Shown: positions 1 to 11,310, counted from the first letter of the stretch. The stretch is 64,000 nucleotides of DNA from Zarea fungicola (GCA_900169235.1 FWCC01000283.1:62001-126000); one strand, 5' to 3'. A program made the numbers and translations. The notes: generated by a model not told the origin, from the sequence alone.

Positions 1-983
1 GACAATCGCAGCCAGTCCCTGATTAAACTGTTGTTTTAATCACAACTTTGCCATCGCTCATCAATACGACCGACTGGTAATTTCTCACATCGAATCAACG
101 CCTCTAATATCCACTAGCTCGATCGCATCGACAACGCGCTCCATAATACTCCATTCAATACATCCAACACTTTCCCATCGAGGACGACGCGAACCATCCG
201 ACTGGCTCCCTCTCCACATTGGCTTACTACACCTGCATTGGAAACGGCCCCGATCTAGCGAAAACGATGTGACAAGGAAACTCGGCGAGCGACCCATCGA
301 GCTTTACTTGTACGCTTTGGGTAAAAAGGCTAAAGTTGGTGGTCTACCGCTTGCTGGCTGCAACCGTGGTGGCCAAGTCGCGACTGGAATGTAGCCGACA
401 AACGAGGCCTCTCTTGTCGGCATACCAACGCCGGTACTCCGTACAGCCGAGCGACACGATGAATAATGTTTTGAAAAGTCATCAATAAAAACTCGTTGAA
501 CTATTTTAGACCTATTTTTAGAAGAGTAAACGACTTGGCGAATTTCAAATGTCTCGAGGCCGCTCTGCCCCTGCGTCGTTACCACCACGAGGGTAACAAG
601 TGTTGTGGATAATGACTGAGACCTTTGCCACACGGTCGCGCGGTGGACCAGAAACATGTCCGTCCATGATGTGTTTTCCTGTTGCGGAGGGGGGTCTACT
701 GCATTCCTGCCAATCTAAAGGGGACTGGTCTGAGCTATCTTTGGTTGAGACAATGTCTCGCTCAGATGTTGTGCAGGGGAGCGGCAGGGAAACAAGGGAG
801 GGCTATAAAGAGTGCCCCCATCCCATCCGTTTGCAGATGCATTCATCATTCTCCAACGTGGACTACCATTAAAAAAAGGCTGTGTCGAATTATTTGCAAT
901 TCTTTTCGTTCGAAAAAAAAAAACAGTTACGACTCAATAACAAGGGCAACAAACAAACCAACCATCTATACGCGTCCATCAAT
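1..983. other. Intergenic region upstream of the first gene
   Basis: No convincing gene is seen here. The open frames are short and on conflicting strands, without family motifs or signal peptides. The right end is the promoter and leader of the secreted-peptide gene at 984. Confidence 0.5.
804..809 (+). promoter_or_regulatory. TATA box of the small secreted peptide gene
   Basis: TATAAA lies 175 nt before the ATG at 984, so the leader would be roughly 140 nt. A consensus TATA box suggests an inducible or highly expressed gene. Position and sequence only; no transcript data. Confidence 0.5.
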
Positions 984-1232
984 ATGAAGTTCTTCGCTGC
1001 TCTTCTCACGGCTTGCTTGGCTGCCACAGCCACGGCCCTTCCCCATGGCGTCGACGACAAGACTGTCAAGAGATTCAGACCACAAATATACACCTATAAC
1101 AAGACTCCCGTCGACCGACGTGTCGACACATCAGGCTACAAATTCAACATAATCGATAAGGAAGACCCTAGACGACGTGCCGAAAACACACCCATCATGC
1201 CCATGATCGAAAAGGTTCCCTATGATCAGTAA
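984..1232 (+). CDS. Small secreted peptide precursor, possibly Kex2-processed
   Basis: An 82-residue single-exon protein that I do not recognise. The start at 984 is chosen because it opens directly with a signal peptide: Met-Lys-Phe-Phe, a hydrophobic stretch and an Ala-rich end, with likely cleavage around residues 17-19. The frame is open further upstream, but that part is Lys/Asn-rich leader and would bury the signal. The mature part has no cysteine but carries dibasic or tribasic sites (KR at 29-30, RR near 45-46, RRR at 63-65), which are typical cuts for the Golgi protease Kex2. It could therefore release short peptides, or simply be a small secreted protein with a propeptide. A TATA box sits upstream at 804. 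Secretion is well supported; function is unknown. Confidence 0.6.
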   Translation: MKFFAALLTACLAATATALPHGVDDKTVKRFRPQIYTYNKTPVDRRVDTSGYKFNIIDKEDPRRRAENTPIMPMIEKVPYDQ

Positions 1233-1824
1233 ACAAGCAAACCAACCAAAGCACAGTAATAAATCTGGACGACAGAATTTCAACTTGCTGTTACTCCTTG
1301 CTGGCCGAACTGTGCAGTATCATACCTGGGATGGAAGCGACACGGAAGTGACACGAAGCAACCTGAAGAAAGGCACCTTTGGATGGGAAGACGGAACCTG
1401 GGAAGTGCTGCGAATTTTTTTTTAAAAAAAAGAAAAGAGGGAAAAAATGTGAATTTTTGACTGATGTGAAACACAGTCTCTGATACTGCTTTCGTTTTGT
1501 ATGCTTGATTTCCCTGTTTGCATTGCGACGGTTCGGAGGAATATAATACTATTGGTTATTCATAGCTGCAGCAGACGGGTTTCCAGCATAGCTACAAGGT
1601 CATGCATGTTGAGCACCTACAAGAAATTTAAAAATTAAAAAACACCGAAATAAAGATTTGTCTTTTTTAAATTGAAATGCCAAATACATGTATTCCCAAA
1701 CCCGTGTACGCCACTCTGCAAATCTATAATTGCATGATGCTTCGACTTGAGAAAAAAAAAAAACAATAAAAAATAAAGAAAAAAAATAAAGAAATTCGTT
1801 CCATACGTATCCGTAAACCAAAAC
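1233..1824. other. Intergenic, AT-rich, convergent 3' ends
   Basis: This holds the 3' flanks of the secreted-peptide gene and, on the other strand, the ferric reductase. It has A/T homopolymer runs near 1417-1447 and 1749-1795. No gene seen. Confidence 0.5.
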
Positions 1825-3845
1825 CTAAAATGCATATTCCTCCACATGCAGGTAAATCCCCTGCGCGCCCGTCCCCTTGTGCACAGCACGCTCATCGCTA
1901 ATCTGCGCCACGCAGTTCCTCGCCCGCGCCACCACCTCTGGCCCGCCGCACACCACCACGGCCGTCTCGCCCAGCGCGCCCTCAATGGGCTCCCGAATCA
2001 GAGCCTCAATGTCCGGGCGCGCCGTGTACTCCCGCACGACGTGCGTCGCGGCGGTGACGCTGTCTGCATCGCTGCCGTCCTCGCTGCCCGACGCCGTCGT
2101 CGCGGCACAGCAGCAGCCGCTGGGGCCCTGGTTGCCCACGTCGTCGTCATCAGAGACTTGCGAGTCGCGGTTGACGACGCGCGCCTTTTCCTTTTCGTCG
2201 AGCGCCGACGATTCATTGCTGTCGCACGTCGTCGAGCTGTTCATCCGCAGGAGGGACGCGGCCGCGGCAGTCTGCTTGCCGCCTGTAATGGCAAGGTGCA
2301 GGTGAATCTCGATGCCGTTGGCGTGGGCGGCTTGGGCGGCCGCCTTGGCACGCGTCATGTAGTACTGCGTCTCGGCGACCGTCCTGGCGACAATGGCAAT
2401 GTCGATTCTCCGCACGCACGTCTGCTGCCGCGACTTGGCGGCCACCGCCTCCAGGATAGGCACGACGAAGCTGGCGCCCGTCGAGGCGCCGATGAGGACG
2501 AGCCGCTCAAAGGTATCCCAGTCGGCGGGCGCGCCGTACGGGCCCGACACCAGGCCCGTGAGCTCCGCGTTGTTGTCCTGGTGCTTGGCGGCGAAGTCAT
2601 GGATGCGCTTCGAGAAGCCACCGTGCGTCCGCACAATGAGCTGGATGCTGCTGCAGCAGCACGTCCCCTGCAGCTTGTGTGCGCACGCAATCGTGTAGGG
2701 GTGCGCTTCGAGGGGCCCGAGCCGCGGGACCCAGAGGTAAATGTGCTGGCCAGGCGCCCACTTGAAATGCACATCCTTGACTGTCAGCACAGTCGTATTC
2801 TCCCCCACCGCGCGGGCCAGGATGCGGTGGCCGACGCGGCGCCGTCCCTGGCAACTGGAGCCACTGCCTTTGCGGAGCTGCACGTTTTGCCAGAGCAGGT
2901 TCGCCCAGCGGGCGAGGCGGTCAAAGACGAGAAACGCAACAGACATCCAGAGGAAATGCACGGCGTTGGCGGGGATGTGCTTGTAGATGAGCCAGAGCAT
3001 GACGACGGCCGAGGCAATGTGCTGCAGGAGCCATGCCTCGTAGGCCATGCGGCGGAGGGGCACGAAGCCGACGACGACGGACCAGAGGAGGATGGCCCAG
3101 GCGCCGAGGCCGTACTTGACCATGGGCATGATTTGCATCTCAAAGGCGACAAAGTCGGCGCGCACCCACTCGACCCAGAAGTGGAAGCCGTGGCAGGTGG
3201 CGGTGACGAACATGGTGCGGGCGACCCAGCGGTGCAGCCAGTTGAGGCGCTCGTGGCTCGAGCCGATGAGGAAGCCGACGGGGTTGAACTTCATGGCGAG
3301 GAGGTACATCATGGGCAGCTGGCAGACGGTGACCCAGGCGTTGCGGTAGCCGATGCGCTCGAGGTAGGTGGCGTCGTGGGCGACGACGCGCCAGGACATG
3401 AAGTAGACAATCATGGCCCAGTAGCAGGCGAGGACGAGGATGCGGCCGAGGGGCGGCGGCGTGGCCCAGGTAAAGTGTCGGAGAGGGACGTAGTATTGGG
3501 GATGGCCCATTTCGCGGATGAGGGCGGTCGCTGTGGCCCAGGCCTGGGTGACATGGCCGTTGGGGCGGGTAGGTTGTTGGATGGAGGGATTTTTGCAGGA
3601 AGATATTCTAAAAAATTGTTAGACTCTTTTTTTCTTCTTCCTCTCCTTCCTTCTTTTATCACTTGAACAAGCATTGATTACCTTGTATGAGCACCATACA
3701 TGTTGATGGCGCGAATAGTGGCGAGCAGGCCGACCACGCCGGCGACAATGTACCAGTAGTCGCGAGAAAAGGCCCAGTTGATACCCGAGTCCATTCCCGG
3801 CTGGTTCATGCCGGCCATGTCCATGCCCATGCCACTCATATCCAT
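1825..3845 (-). CDS. Ferric/cupric reductase transmembrane component (FRE/NOX family)
   Basis: Two exons, 3845-3682 and 3607-1825, give 648 aa; the 74-nt intron (GTAATC..TTTTTTAG) joins codons cleanly as ag|a. Fre enzymes pass electrons from NADPH through FAD and two hemes across the plasma membrane to reduce extracellular Fe3+ or Cu2+ before uptake. Both heme pairs are visible with the family spacing of 13 residues: His180/His194 and His251/His265. They are followed by the FAD motif HPYTI, the NAD(P)H-binding segment LIGASTGAS and a C-terminus ending HVEEYAF. The N-terminus is methionine-rich (MDMSGMGMDMAGM), a possible Cu/Fe-binding tail. A low-complexity acidic insertion with a CCC triplet interrupts the NADPH domain. 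An alternative in-frame ATG lies 21 nt upstream at 3866. The gene is divergent from the BIM1-like gene. Confidence 0.9.
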
Positions 3846-5208
3846 GATGGCGGTGTTTTGGCGCACAATACGCAGATTAGACGATGGTGATCATGAGTTT
3901 CTGGGCGGGGTAGCGTTGAGGATGGTTGAGTTGAAGTCTGGTCGTTGACTTGAGTCGGTCGAGGTTGAGGTCGAGTCAAGAATCCTAGGTGAGAGCAGGT
4001 GAGGAGACACAATAATGATAAGAGCACGTTTCGACTGCCTTTAGATTAAAATAGAATGCGAGGAAATAAAAGGCTGCTGAATGTTGGTCGGCAGTGTGGC
4101 AGGCCGGATGCGTAGCAGGTTTGCGCAAGTTTGACAAGAGTATGACAATTCGGTTTTAAGCAAACGGGTGTGACAAATCTGGGAGCGGGGTGACGGTTAC
4201 AAAAATAACAGTACGGAGGATATGGAGCAATTAGACTGTCTTGAGTGAAGCTACTGGCAACTAACTAATGGCTCCGGGAGTACGGAGTAGAGACAGGAGA
4301 GACAGACAGAGACAGACAGGGAAGCAAGATTGAGCAAGTAAATGGACGTTACCCAGTATTAGGGATGGGGCAGATTATGGGCTTCTCACGCTAATTACGG
4401 CCTTGCAGCAGCTCAGAGAAAAGGTGGGCGGGAATCGTGAGAAACTTGCTCAAACATTCTCACAGAGGAAACAAATGTGGCGGCGCTGTTTTCTTTGGCG
4501 GGGTCAATTGCTGCCAGATTCAGGGCCTTGGTAGGCATTGTAGGGCATCCGATAGTGGTCAAGCCGGAAAGGTGCAAGACAATTGGACACACACTGACAG
4601 TCGTCCCACATAATACCGCCACGCTAGGAACCAAGCCACACTGAGCCCGGCGGCCGGAAACGGGTGGGGAGCTTGCAGGAGATGGGCCGAGGACGGCGTG
4701 CAGATATGACCTTTTGCTTCACAAATTGAAGAGACAAAAAGTACAGGAAAAATATAATAAAATTGTAAAATTGTAAAATTGTAAAAGTGTCAAAATGTAA
4801 CAATATGGAAATACAGATGAATTGAAACATGTCAGGATTAAAATGTGCAAGGAGACATATTATTGTGCTGTACCTCCACGTCGTGTCCATGTACTCGTTG
4901 CATCACCAAGCTAACGCACTAGTCATTCTACCCATGAGCAAGTTCCCGCCTCGCCATCTGCAACCCGCCACACAGGCACAGACAATTCCGACACAAGGGT
5001 CTGACAAGTCCGGCTCCAGTTATCCGTTTCAATTAATTGCGGTCATCAATTGTTGTTAGCTTTGTTGACGTGATATATTACCCAAGCTCACCCGCACTAC
5101 CTGCAGCTCCCATACTTGTCAAATTGCATCCTCGTCTGTTTCTCTTCGCCTACTCCAATCCTTCAGCACAACACCACAACACAACCAAATACACAGCAAA
5201 CAGTCACA
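3846..5208. promoter_or_regulatory. Divergent promoter region between ferric reductase and BIM1-like gene
   Basis: About 1.36 kb with no credible ORF, reading upstream into both flanking genes. It contains a GACA-rich simple stretch near 4290-4320. It also has an exact 10-bp inverted pair, TTGAGCAAGT at 4330-4339 and ACTTGCTCAA at 4444-4453, whose core CTTGCTC differs by one base from the fungal copper-response element TTTGCTC. Regulatory meaning is inferred. Confidence 0.4.
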
Positions 5209-5987
5209 ATGCGCTCGTTCCTCGCCCTCGCTGCTCTTTGCAACATTGCATCCGCACACTTCCTCCTCAAGGCCCCTCCCACCATTGGCTTCGACGATGA
5301 CAAGGAAGGCACTGGCCCTTGCGGCGGCTTCACCCCCGACCTCACCAGCACCGCCACCGACTTTCACATTGGCGGTGATGCCGTCGCCCTGACCCTGACG
5401 CATCCCCAGGGCAAGTGGCTCTTCCGTGTCACCACCGACCCCACCAACGACAAGAGCTGGGAGCAAATCTACCCCATTGTGCTCCAAAGCGGCCTGGGCA
5501 ACTTTTGCTTGCCTCAGCTCACGGTGCCATCCAAGTATGAGGGCAAGAAGGGCGTCCTGTCCATTGTGTCGGATGCCCCCGACGGTCTGCTGTACCAGGT
5601 AAGCTTAGTGGAAGTGGGCGTGGCGTTTGCCTCCTTGCGAGAAACAAAGTAGACAGAAAAAAAAAACAAAAAACTAACTAGCCACAGTGCTCCATTGTCA
5701 ACTTTGTCTCTGGCTCCTCGCCAAAGCCTCCCAGCACCTGTGTAAACGCCACCATCTCCGCCAGCTTCGACAGTGATCCCCAGCTCTCCGCCCTCGTCGG
5801 CAGCGGCTCCTCCAGCGGCAGCGGCAGCAACAGCACCACCAACTCAACCTCCAGCGCGCCCTCCAAGAGTGCCAGCGCGACCGCTACCCCTTCGCCCTCT
5901 GGCAAGAACGCTGCTGGCGTCTTGCGCGCCGAGTCTGGCGTCGTCGTGCTCGCCATGGCTGTCGTTGGTGGACTCATGATGATTTAA
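5209..5987 (+). CDS. BIM1-like (X325/LPMO-fold) GPI-anchored copper-binding protein
   Basis: Exons 5209-5598 and 5688-5987 (intron GTAAGC..CACAG with a CTAAC branch site) give 229 aa. Residues 1-17 form a signal peptide whose cleavage after Ala would expose His (..SAHFLLKAPP). That N-terminal His is the first ligand of the histidine brace seen in LPMO-like copper proteins. The following PPTIGFDDDKEGTGPCGG segment is characteristic of the BIM1-like copper acquisition family (X325). After the beta-rich domain comes a Ser/Thr/Gly-rich linker from about residue 165, then a hydrophobic C-terminus ending GGLMMI, as expected for a GPI anchor. Family members bind copper at the cell surface, and in Cryptococcus Bim1 supports copper uptake. 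Divergence from a ferric/cupric reductase fits that role. An upstream in-frame ATG at 5116 is ignored because it would hide the signal peptide. Confidence 0.88.
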
Positions 5988-6903
5988 AATCGGGGAGGGT
6001 TCCGTGCCCATCTGTCTCATAATGGGAGCCAGCGCACTGCTCATTGCCAACAGGAGGTTAATTGCGTCGCAGTAATGAAAAAATAGCGTTTATAGATTTG
6101 CTCATGTATTAATCAAAAGTCGTTCACTTTGAGACGCCTCGTGTCCTGCCTGGCTTCAAGCCACAAAACTGACTTTTTTCACTCCTTTTCTTCTTATTTT
6201 TTATTGGTGATCCATGTTAAGATTTTTCAATAAAATATTCAGCGTCTCTCCCTTCATTCCCTTTCCACGATTTTGCTCTCTTCTACAACAAGGGTTCATA
6301 AATAGCCGGCGGCAGATTGTTTAATTAGTCCTGCGTCTCTCTTCATCTCCTCCCCACAATTCCCCTCACACCGACATCATCCAACAAAATCCTACTGCAA
6401 CCCACCATGTCGTCGTTCGTTCATCTGTAGCTCGTCCTGGCTGCAACTTCTTCCTCCTGCCATTGCCATCACCGCTCCTCGCAATTGGCACAAATTGGCT
6501 TCTCGCCTGGGTGCGCTTCCTCTTCCTCCGGCCATTCTTCATCGCTCATCCTTGTCGTGTTGCGCGCTGTTCTTCCCGACGGCTGTCGACGCCTAGTGTC
6601 TGCGCTCTGCATACAGCCTCGACGTGGCGTCCCAAGACATTACTGTAGTCGGGAATAGCGTTTCCGGTGCCACGCCTTTGGACCTCTACTAACCCATCAC
6701 GGATTCCAATCGCCTATTTTTGTCGATTTTATTTTTCATTTTGATTTGACCGAAATCTCACAACCAAACATCACCAGCATCATTAATGCCTCTTGGACAC
6801 TGACGGAGCCTTGCTTCCCCGCATTCGCTCACTCGGCATCTCCCTCAACACGGGCCCACAAACTCCCGGCCTGCCATACCGGGGTGTAGTTGCACCAAAC
6901 AAC
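5988..6903. other. Intergenic and 5' leader of the ABC transporter
   Basis: No conserved gene is visible. The right half is CT-rich (6260-6480), typical of a fungal promoter and leader. The region ends in a short upstream ORF at 6786. Confidence 0.5.
6786..6803 (+). promoter_or_regulatory. Five-codon upstream ORF in the ABC transporter leader
   Basis: ATG CCT CTT GGA CAC TGA stands 100 nt before the first in-frame ATG of the transporter. The transporter frame is open through this region but has no ATG before 6904. If transcripts start upstream, this mini-ORF could dampen translation. Confidence 0.3.
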
Positions 6904-9900
6904 ATGAGTCCCTCACCCTCTCTCGTGCGTCGAGGCGGCCTTCTCAAGGTCGAATTCGCGGGTTATCCCGTTCCTGATATTGGCTGGTCTACCAACCACA
7001 CCGATCATGGCATCAACTGTCCCAGTCAATCCGAGGCCACCTCGCTCTACCTCCTCGCCAGCGTCTCCCTCGCTGCCGCTGTCATCTACTTCTCAAGCAG
7101 TACCATATTCAACTGGCTGCCCCTGTGGTTGAGGCCGTTTGCCGCCGAGGAGGGGCCCGACACTGGCACTGGCACTTTCAAGCCCAAAAAATGGTCGCAC
7201 TGGACGCTGCTGCTATTCCTCGTCTCCGTCTTTGGTTTCGCCCTCTCCATCGTTCCCATCGTCCTGGACCCCAGAAATCTCATCCACTTGCTTGAAATTG
7301 TGCCTTGGCTCGTGGCTGTCGTCGTGACTATTGCAGAACGCCCAACCAAAACACCCCGCATATTGCTTATACAGTACTTTCTGATGCTCCTCGGCAGCGT
7401 GTCCATATACTCTGTGCATTTTCTAGAGCAAGACCTATTATACATTGAAACGACGGAGCTCATCCGTGTCGTTTTGACCGTCACGGCTCTTGTATTCATC
7501 TGTTCCATGCCTTTGAGAGACCCATCCTGGGACGTGTCCAACATTGGTAGCTCCAAGCTTCCCCCATCCTATCAGCTGCGCAGCCCCGAGGACAACATCA
7601 GTCTCTTCCGCTTCTGGAGCATGAGCTGGGTAAACCCACTGGCTAGTCTCTGTCTGAAGCGCGAAATCACAGAGGAAGATGTATGGCAGCTTCCCTTTGA
7701 CTTCCAGCACACCCGCCTCTACATGGTCTTTCGTGAGGTCCAGGGCCGGCTTCTCCCATGTCTGATTGAGGCTAATGGCCTTGATTTATTCATTTCCACG
7801 TCGCTTGCCATTGCTGAAAAGGTACTCGAAGTCACCAATATCCGCTTGACCAGCAAGCTCTACAAAGCCCTTGACCGAGGCGACCCCAAAGAGGCCATTT
7901 ACTGGTGCATCGTCATGCTCTCCTTTGATGCCCTGCGCCAGCTTTCAAAGACGACGGCCAGCTGGTACTCCCGCAAAGCCTATGAGCGCTCCCGCGGTGA
8001 GACCTTTATTGGTCTGTTTGGAAAGCTTCTCACCCGTGCTGTTCCCGGCTCCGATGCCACCGAAAAGGGACCCGATGATCCTCCGCCCACTGTCAACGAA
8101 AACCACGAGGCGCTTATTAGGATGCGTAGATTCTGGTCCAAGTGCTGTGGTGACCGCAAGAAAAAGGCCAAGCCAACGGCGCAGCCAGCCTCCAACGCAA
8201 AGGTTGTCAACCTCGTCCGTGGCGACACGTACGAAATCTCACAGCGATTCTGGGACTTTCCCAAACTTGTCTCTGGGCCCATCAAGATTATTTTTACCAT
8301 GTACTACCTTGTAGACATCATGGGCTGGCCTTGTACCGTTGGATTTGCCCTCATGGGCTTCTTCCTCACCTGCAACTCGTTCCTCGTCAAGTACCTTATC
8401 AAGCTGGAGAGGCAGCGTACCGCGCACTCGGATAAGCGCGCACAAGCCGTCTCCCACTTTGTCGAGGCTAGCCGTGCTCTCAAGCTTAATGGCTGGACAC
8501 GGTCGTGGAGCGATAGGATCATGAAGTTTCGCGCCATGGAGATGCTCAAGCGTCTACAGATGGCCTATGTTACTGCCACCATTGCCACTCTCAGCGTTAC
8601 CGGTGGAACAACATACCCTCTTGCCAGTATCACTCTCTTCACCTTGATCCTCAAGCGCGGGCTTCCCAACGATGTCATCTGGCCCTCCCTGCAGCTTTTC
8701 AGCCAACTCGAGGCCACTGTAAAGGAATCGTTTGACCAGATCTCGGCCTTTTGGAAGACAACCATTCCAGTTGAGCGTGTGCACAACTACATGGATGAGC
8801 CCGATCGCGACATTGCATCCTCCATCGCTGCCGGTGCCAAGAATATTACATTTCACGACGCCTGCTTCGCCTGGCCCAGTACCGATATCCCCGTCCTCCA
8901 CGAGCTCAACTTGGAACTCGGCCCTGGTCTCACCATTATCCGCGGCAAAGTGGGCTCCGGCAAGTCTAGCTTGCTTCTCGCCGCCCTCAACGAGATGGAG
9001 CTGCAATCCGGCAATTTCAAACTCCCCGACGAGTCCATTGGATATGCACAGCAGCTTCCCTGGCTGCAGAACAAAACAATTCGCGAAAACATCCTCTTCC
9101 AGCACCCCTTTGATGCCAATCGCTACCGCCAGGTCATTCATGCTTGTGCTCTTGCCCCCGATTTTTCTGCTCTCGCCAATGGCGACATGACCAAGTTGGA
9201 AGAAGGCGGCGTCGGGCTGTCTGGCGGCCAAAAAGCGCGTGTTGCGCTCGCCCGTGCCGCTTATAGCCCCAGCCGCATACTTCTCCTCGATGACCCCCTC
9301 GCCGCCCTTGACCACGATACTGCCACGTCCATTGTTCGGCGCTTCCTCCAGGGCCCTCTAGCCAAGGGCCGCATGATTGTCATGGTCACGCACCGTGATG
9401 ATCTTGTTCTGCGCATCGCCGACAAGGTGATTGACATGGATCACGGTCACGCCCGCGTTCTCACCCCTGCCGAAATCACGGAAGAGCTGGAGCACCCGTA
9501 CCACGCCGAGGACGATGCCACCCACGATGACACGGATCACTCGGCCGCTCACCACGAGGAGCTCCTCTCCGGAGGCAGAATTGACCCAGAAGACCCCTCG
9601 GAAACGGGAAGTGTATCCTGGACCGTCTATCTCAAGTACATGGAGGCTGGCGGCTGGCACCTTTGGATCTTGCTTGGCCTCAGCTACGGCATCTCCCGCT
9701 ACTGCGACATCTCGCGCGCCAGGCTTCTCGAGGAATGGGGCAAGGATACAGCCAGGGGACCTAATAGCCCTGGCTCGGGCTATTGGAACCTCCCGCACGC
9801 AGACCTCCATCCCAGGGTCTGGCTCCGCGTTCTTGCTGCTCTATCGGCTGGCCAAGTTGTCTCCTACTCCATCGCCCAAATCATTCTCGCACACATCAGC

Positions 9901-11310
9901 ATCCGTGCCGCCCAGACCTTGTTTAAAACGGCCGTCGACAAGGTCAGCCAGGCGACTTTCCGCTACTACGACACGACGCCCACTGGTCAGCTCAAGAACC
10001 GCCTCATTGCCGATATGGGCATGGTCGACGGCGGCATTCTTGCACCTCTCGAGTCCTTTGTCTTTAACCTCATCTCCCTCATCATGTCGCTCGTGGCCAT
10101 TAGCACGCACCAGCCCACCCTACTCGCCATCCTCGGTGTCGTTTCCATCCTGTTTGTATACTTTTTCCGCCTCTACGTGCCCGTCTCGCGCTGCCTCCGC
10201 CGCATGGAAATGCGATATCTGACGCCCATCATCTCCAACATTGGCGTTATGCAGGATGGTCTCGTCACTATCCGCGCCATGCGCGTCCAGCACCACTTCC
10301 AACAGCGCCATCTCGAGGCGGTGGACGACTTCCAGAAACAGGACCACTTCTTCTGGAGCATGGCCTTTTGGCTGGATTTCCGCCTCTCCCTGACCTCGGC
10401 CTTTATGCGTGCCGCCGTCATTGTCCTGATGGTGACTCTGGGCACGGCCGCCAGCGCTGTCGGCTTCGTCCTTACCCAGACAACAATCGCCATGAGTGCG
10501 GTGCAGCAGCTGTGCGAGCGCTTCGCCCAGCTCCAGCTCGATGCCGTATCCCTCGAGCGCGTCAACATGCTCAACCGCATCCCCGCCGAGCCCGAGGGCG
10601 GCGACGAGCCACCCGCCGACTGGCCCGCCCCGTCGGACGCCGTCACCTTTACCGACATGTCGTTCCGCTACGACGAGAACCTCCCCGCCGTGCTCGACAG
10701 AATCACGCTCGACATTCCGGGGGGTTCGACGTGCGCGGTGCTCGGCCGCACGGGCTCCGGCAAATCCACCATTGCCAACGCGCTGCTCGCGACGCAGGTC
10801 CCGTCCCACGGCAGCGTCAAGATTGGCGCCATGGATCTCGCCACCATCAACCGGACCGCGCTGCGCAACCGCATCACCTTTATCCAGCAGGACCCCACTC
10901 TCTTCCCGGGAACCCTGCGCGACAACCTCGACCCCGAGGCCAAGTTCTCCGCCGAGGCGTGCGCCAACGCCATCCACCGCGTGCTCGGCCCCGCGTGGGA
11001 CCTCGACTCGCAGATTGACGCCGGCGGCAAGAACCTCAGCCAGGGCCAGCGGCAGCTGGTGGGCATCATACGCGCGGTGCTCCGGCGCAGCGGGCTGGTG
11101 ATTCTCGACGAGGCGACGGCGAGCATCGATCGCGGCACGGCGGCCATGGTGCAGCGCATTCTGCGGGAGGAGCTTGCGGAGAGCACGGTGATTACGATTG
11201 CCCATCGACTCGAGGCGGTCGAGGACGCCAACTGGTGCCTGCGTCTGGAGAGAGGAAAGGTGCTCGAGTGTGGGCCGGCAAGGAACTTGGCCACGAATGG
11301 GCAGAAGTAG
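6904..11310 (+). CDS. ABCC-type (MRP/bile-acid-permease-like) full ABC transporter
   Basis: A single-exon protein of 1468 aa with the layout TMD0-TMD1-NBD1-TMD2-NBD2. The start at 6904 is the first in-frame ATG. An N-terminal hydrophobic block (about residues 40-230) precedes the first six-helix core. NBD1 has Walker A GKVGSGKSS near residue 681, signature LSGGQ near 772, and Walker B LLLDDP with Asp where NBD2 has the catalytic Glu. NBD2 has Walker A GRTGSGKST near 1281, signature LSQGQ near 1378 and VILDEATASID near 1400. The degenerate NBD1 and consensus NBD2 are the ABCC pattern. A charged His/Asp-rich linker follows NBD1 (about residues 860-890). Relatives such as yeast Ybt1 and Ycf1 move organic anions, bile acids or glutathione conjugates across vacuolar or plasma membranes; the substrate here cannot be read from sequence. 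Confidence 0.92.
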   Translation: MSPSPSLVRRGGLLKVEFAGYPVPDIGWSTNHTDHGINCPSQSEATSLYLLASVSLAAAVIYFSSSTIFNWLPLWLRPFAAEEGPDTGTGTFKPKKWSHWTLLLFLVSVFGFALSIVPIVLDPRNLIHLLEIVPWLVAVVVTIAERPTKTPRILLIQYFLMLLGSVSIYSVHFLEQDLLYIETTELIRVVLTVTALVFICSMPLRDPSWDVSNIGSSKLPPSYQLRSPEDNISLFRFWSMSWVNPLASLCLKREITEEDVWQLPFDFQHTRLYMVFREVQGRLLPCLIEANGLDLFISTSLAIAEKVLEVTNIRLTSKLYKALDRGDPKEAIYWCIVMLSFDALRQLSKTTASWYSRKAYERSRGETFIGLFGKLLTRAVPGSDATEKGPDDPPPTVNENHEALIRMRRFWSKCCGDRKKKAKPTAQPASNAKVVNLVRGDTYEISQRFWDFPKLVSGPIKIIFTMYYLVDIMGWPCTVGFALMGFFLTCNSFLVKYLIKLERQRTAHSDKRAQAVSHFVEASRALKLNGWTRSWSDRIMKFRAMEMLKRLQMAYVTATIATLSVTGGTTYPLASITLFTLILKRGLPNDVIWPSLQLFSQLEATVKESFDQISAFWKTTIPVERVHNYMDEPDRDIASSIAAGAKNITFHDACFAWPSTDIPVLHELNLELGPGLTIIRGKVGSGKSSLLLAALNEMELQSGNFKLPDESIGYAQQLPWLQNKTIRENILFQHPFDANRYRQVIHACALAPDFSALANGDMTKLEEGGVGLSGGQKARVALARAAYSPSRILLLDDPLAALDHDTATSIVRRFLQGPLAKGRMIVMVTHRDDLVLRIADKVIDMDHGHARVLTPAEITEELEHPYHAEDDATHDDTDHSAAHHEELLSGGRIDPEDPSETGSVSWTVYLKYMEAGGWHLWILLGLSYGISRYCDISRARLLEEWGKDTARGPNSPGSGYWNLPHADLHPRVWLRVLAALSAGQVVSYSIAQIILAHISIRAAQTLFKTAVDKVSQATFRYYDTTPTGQLKNRLIADMGMVDGGILAPLESFVFNLISLIMSLVAISTHQPTLLAILGVVSILFVYFFRLYVPVSRCLRRMEMRYLTPIISNIGVMQDGLVTIRAMRVQHHFQQRHLEAVDDFQKQDHFFWSMAFWLDFRLSLTSAFMRAAVIVLMVTLGTAASAVGFVLTQTTIAMSAVQQLCERFAQLQLDAVSLERVNMLNRIPAEPEGGDEPPADWPAPSDAVTFTDMSFRYDENLPAVLDRITLDIPGGSTCAVLGRTGSGKSTIANALLATQVPSHGSVKIGAMDLATINRTALRNRITFIQQDPTLFPGTLRDNLDPEAKFSAEACANAIHRVLGPAWDLDSQIDAGGKNLSQGQRQLVGIIRAVLRRSGLVILDEATASIDRGTAAMVQRILREELAESTVITIAHRLEAVEDANWCLRLERGKVLECGPARNLATNGQK

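Noticed and set aside
1846..3666. Long plus-strand open frame of 606 codons
   Set aside because: It lies antisense to the ferric reductase, is rich in Arg/His/Val as expected for a GC-rich shadow frame, and has no motif.
10120..11205. Minus-strand 361-codon frame
   Set aside because: Antisense to the second ABC cassette, low-complexity composition, no motif.
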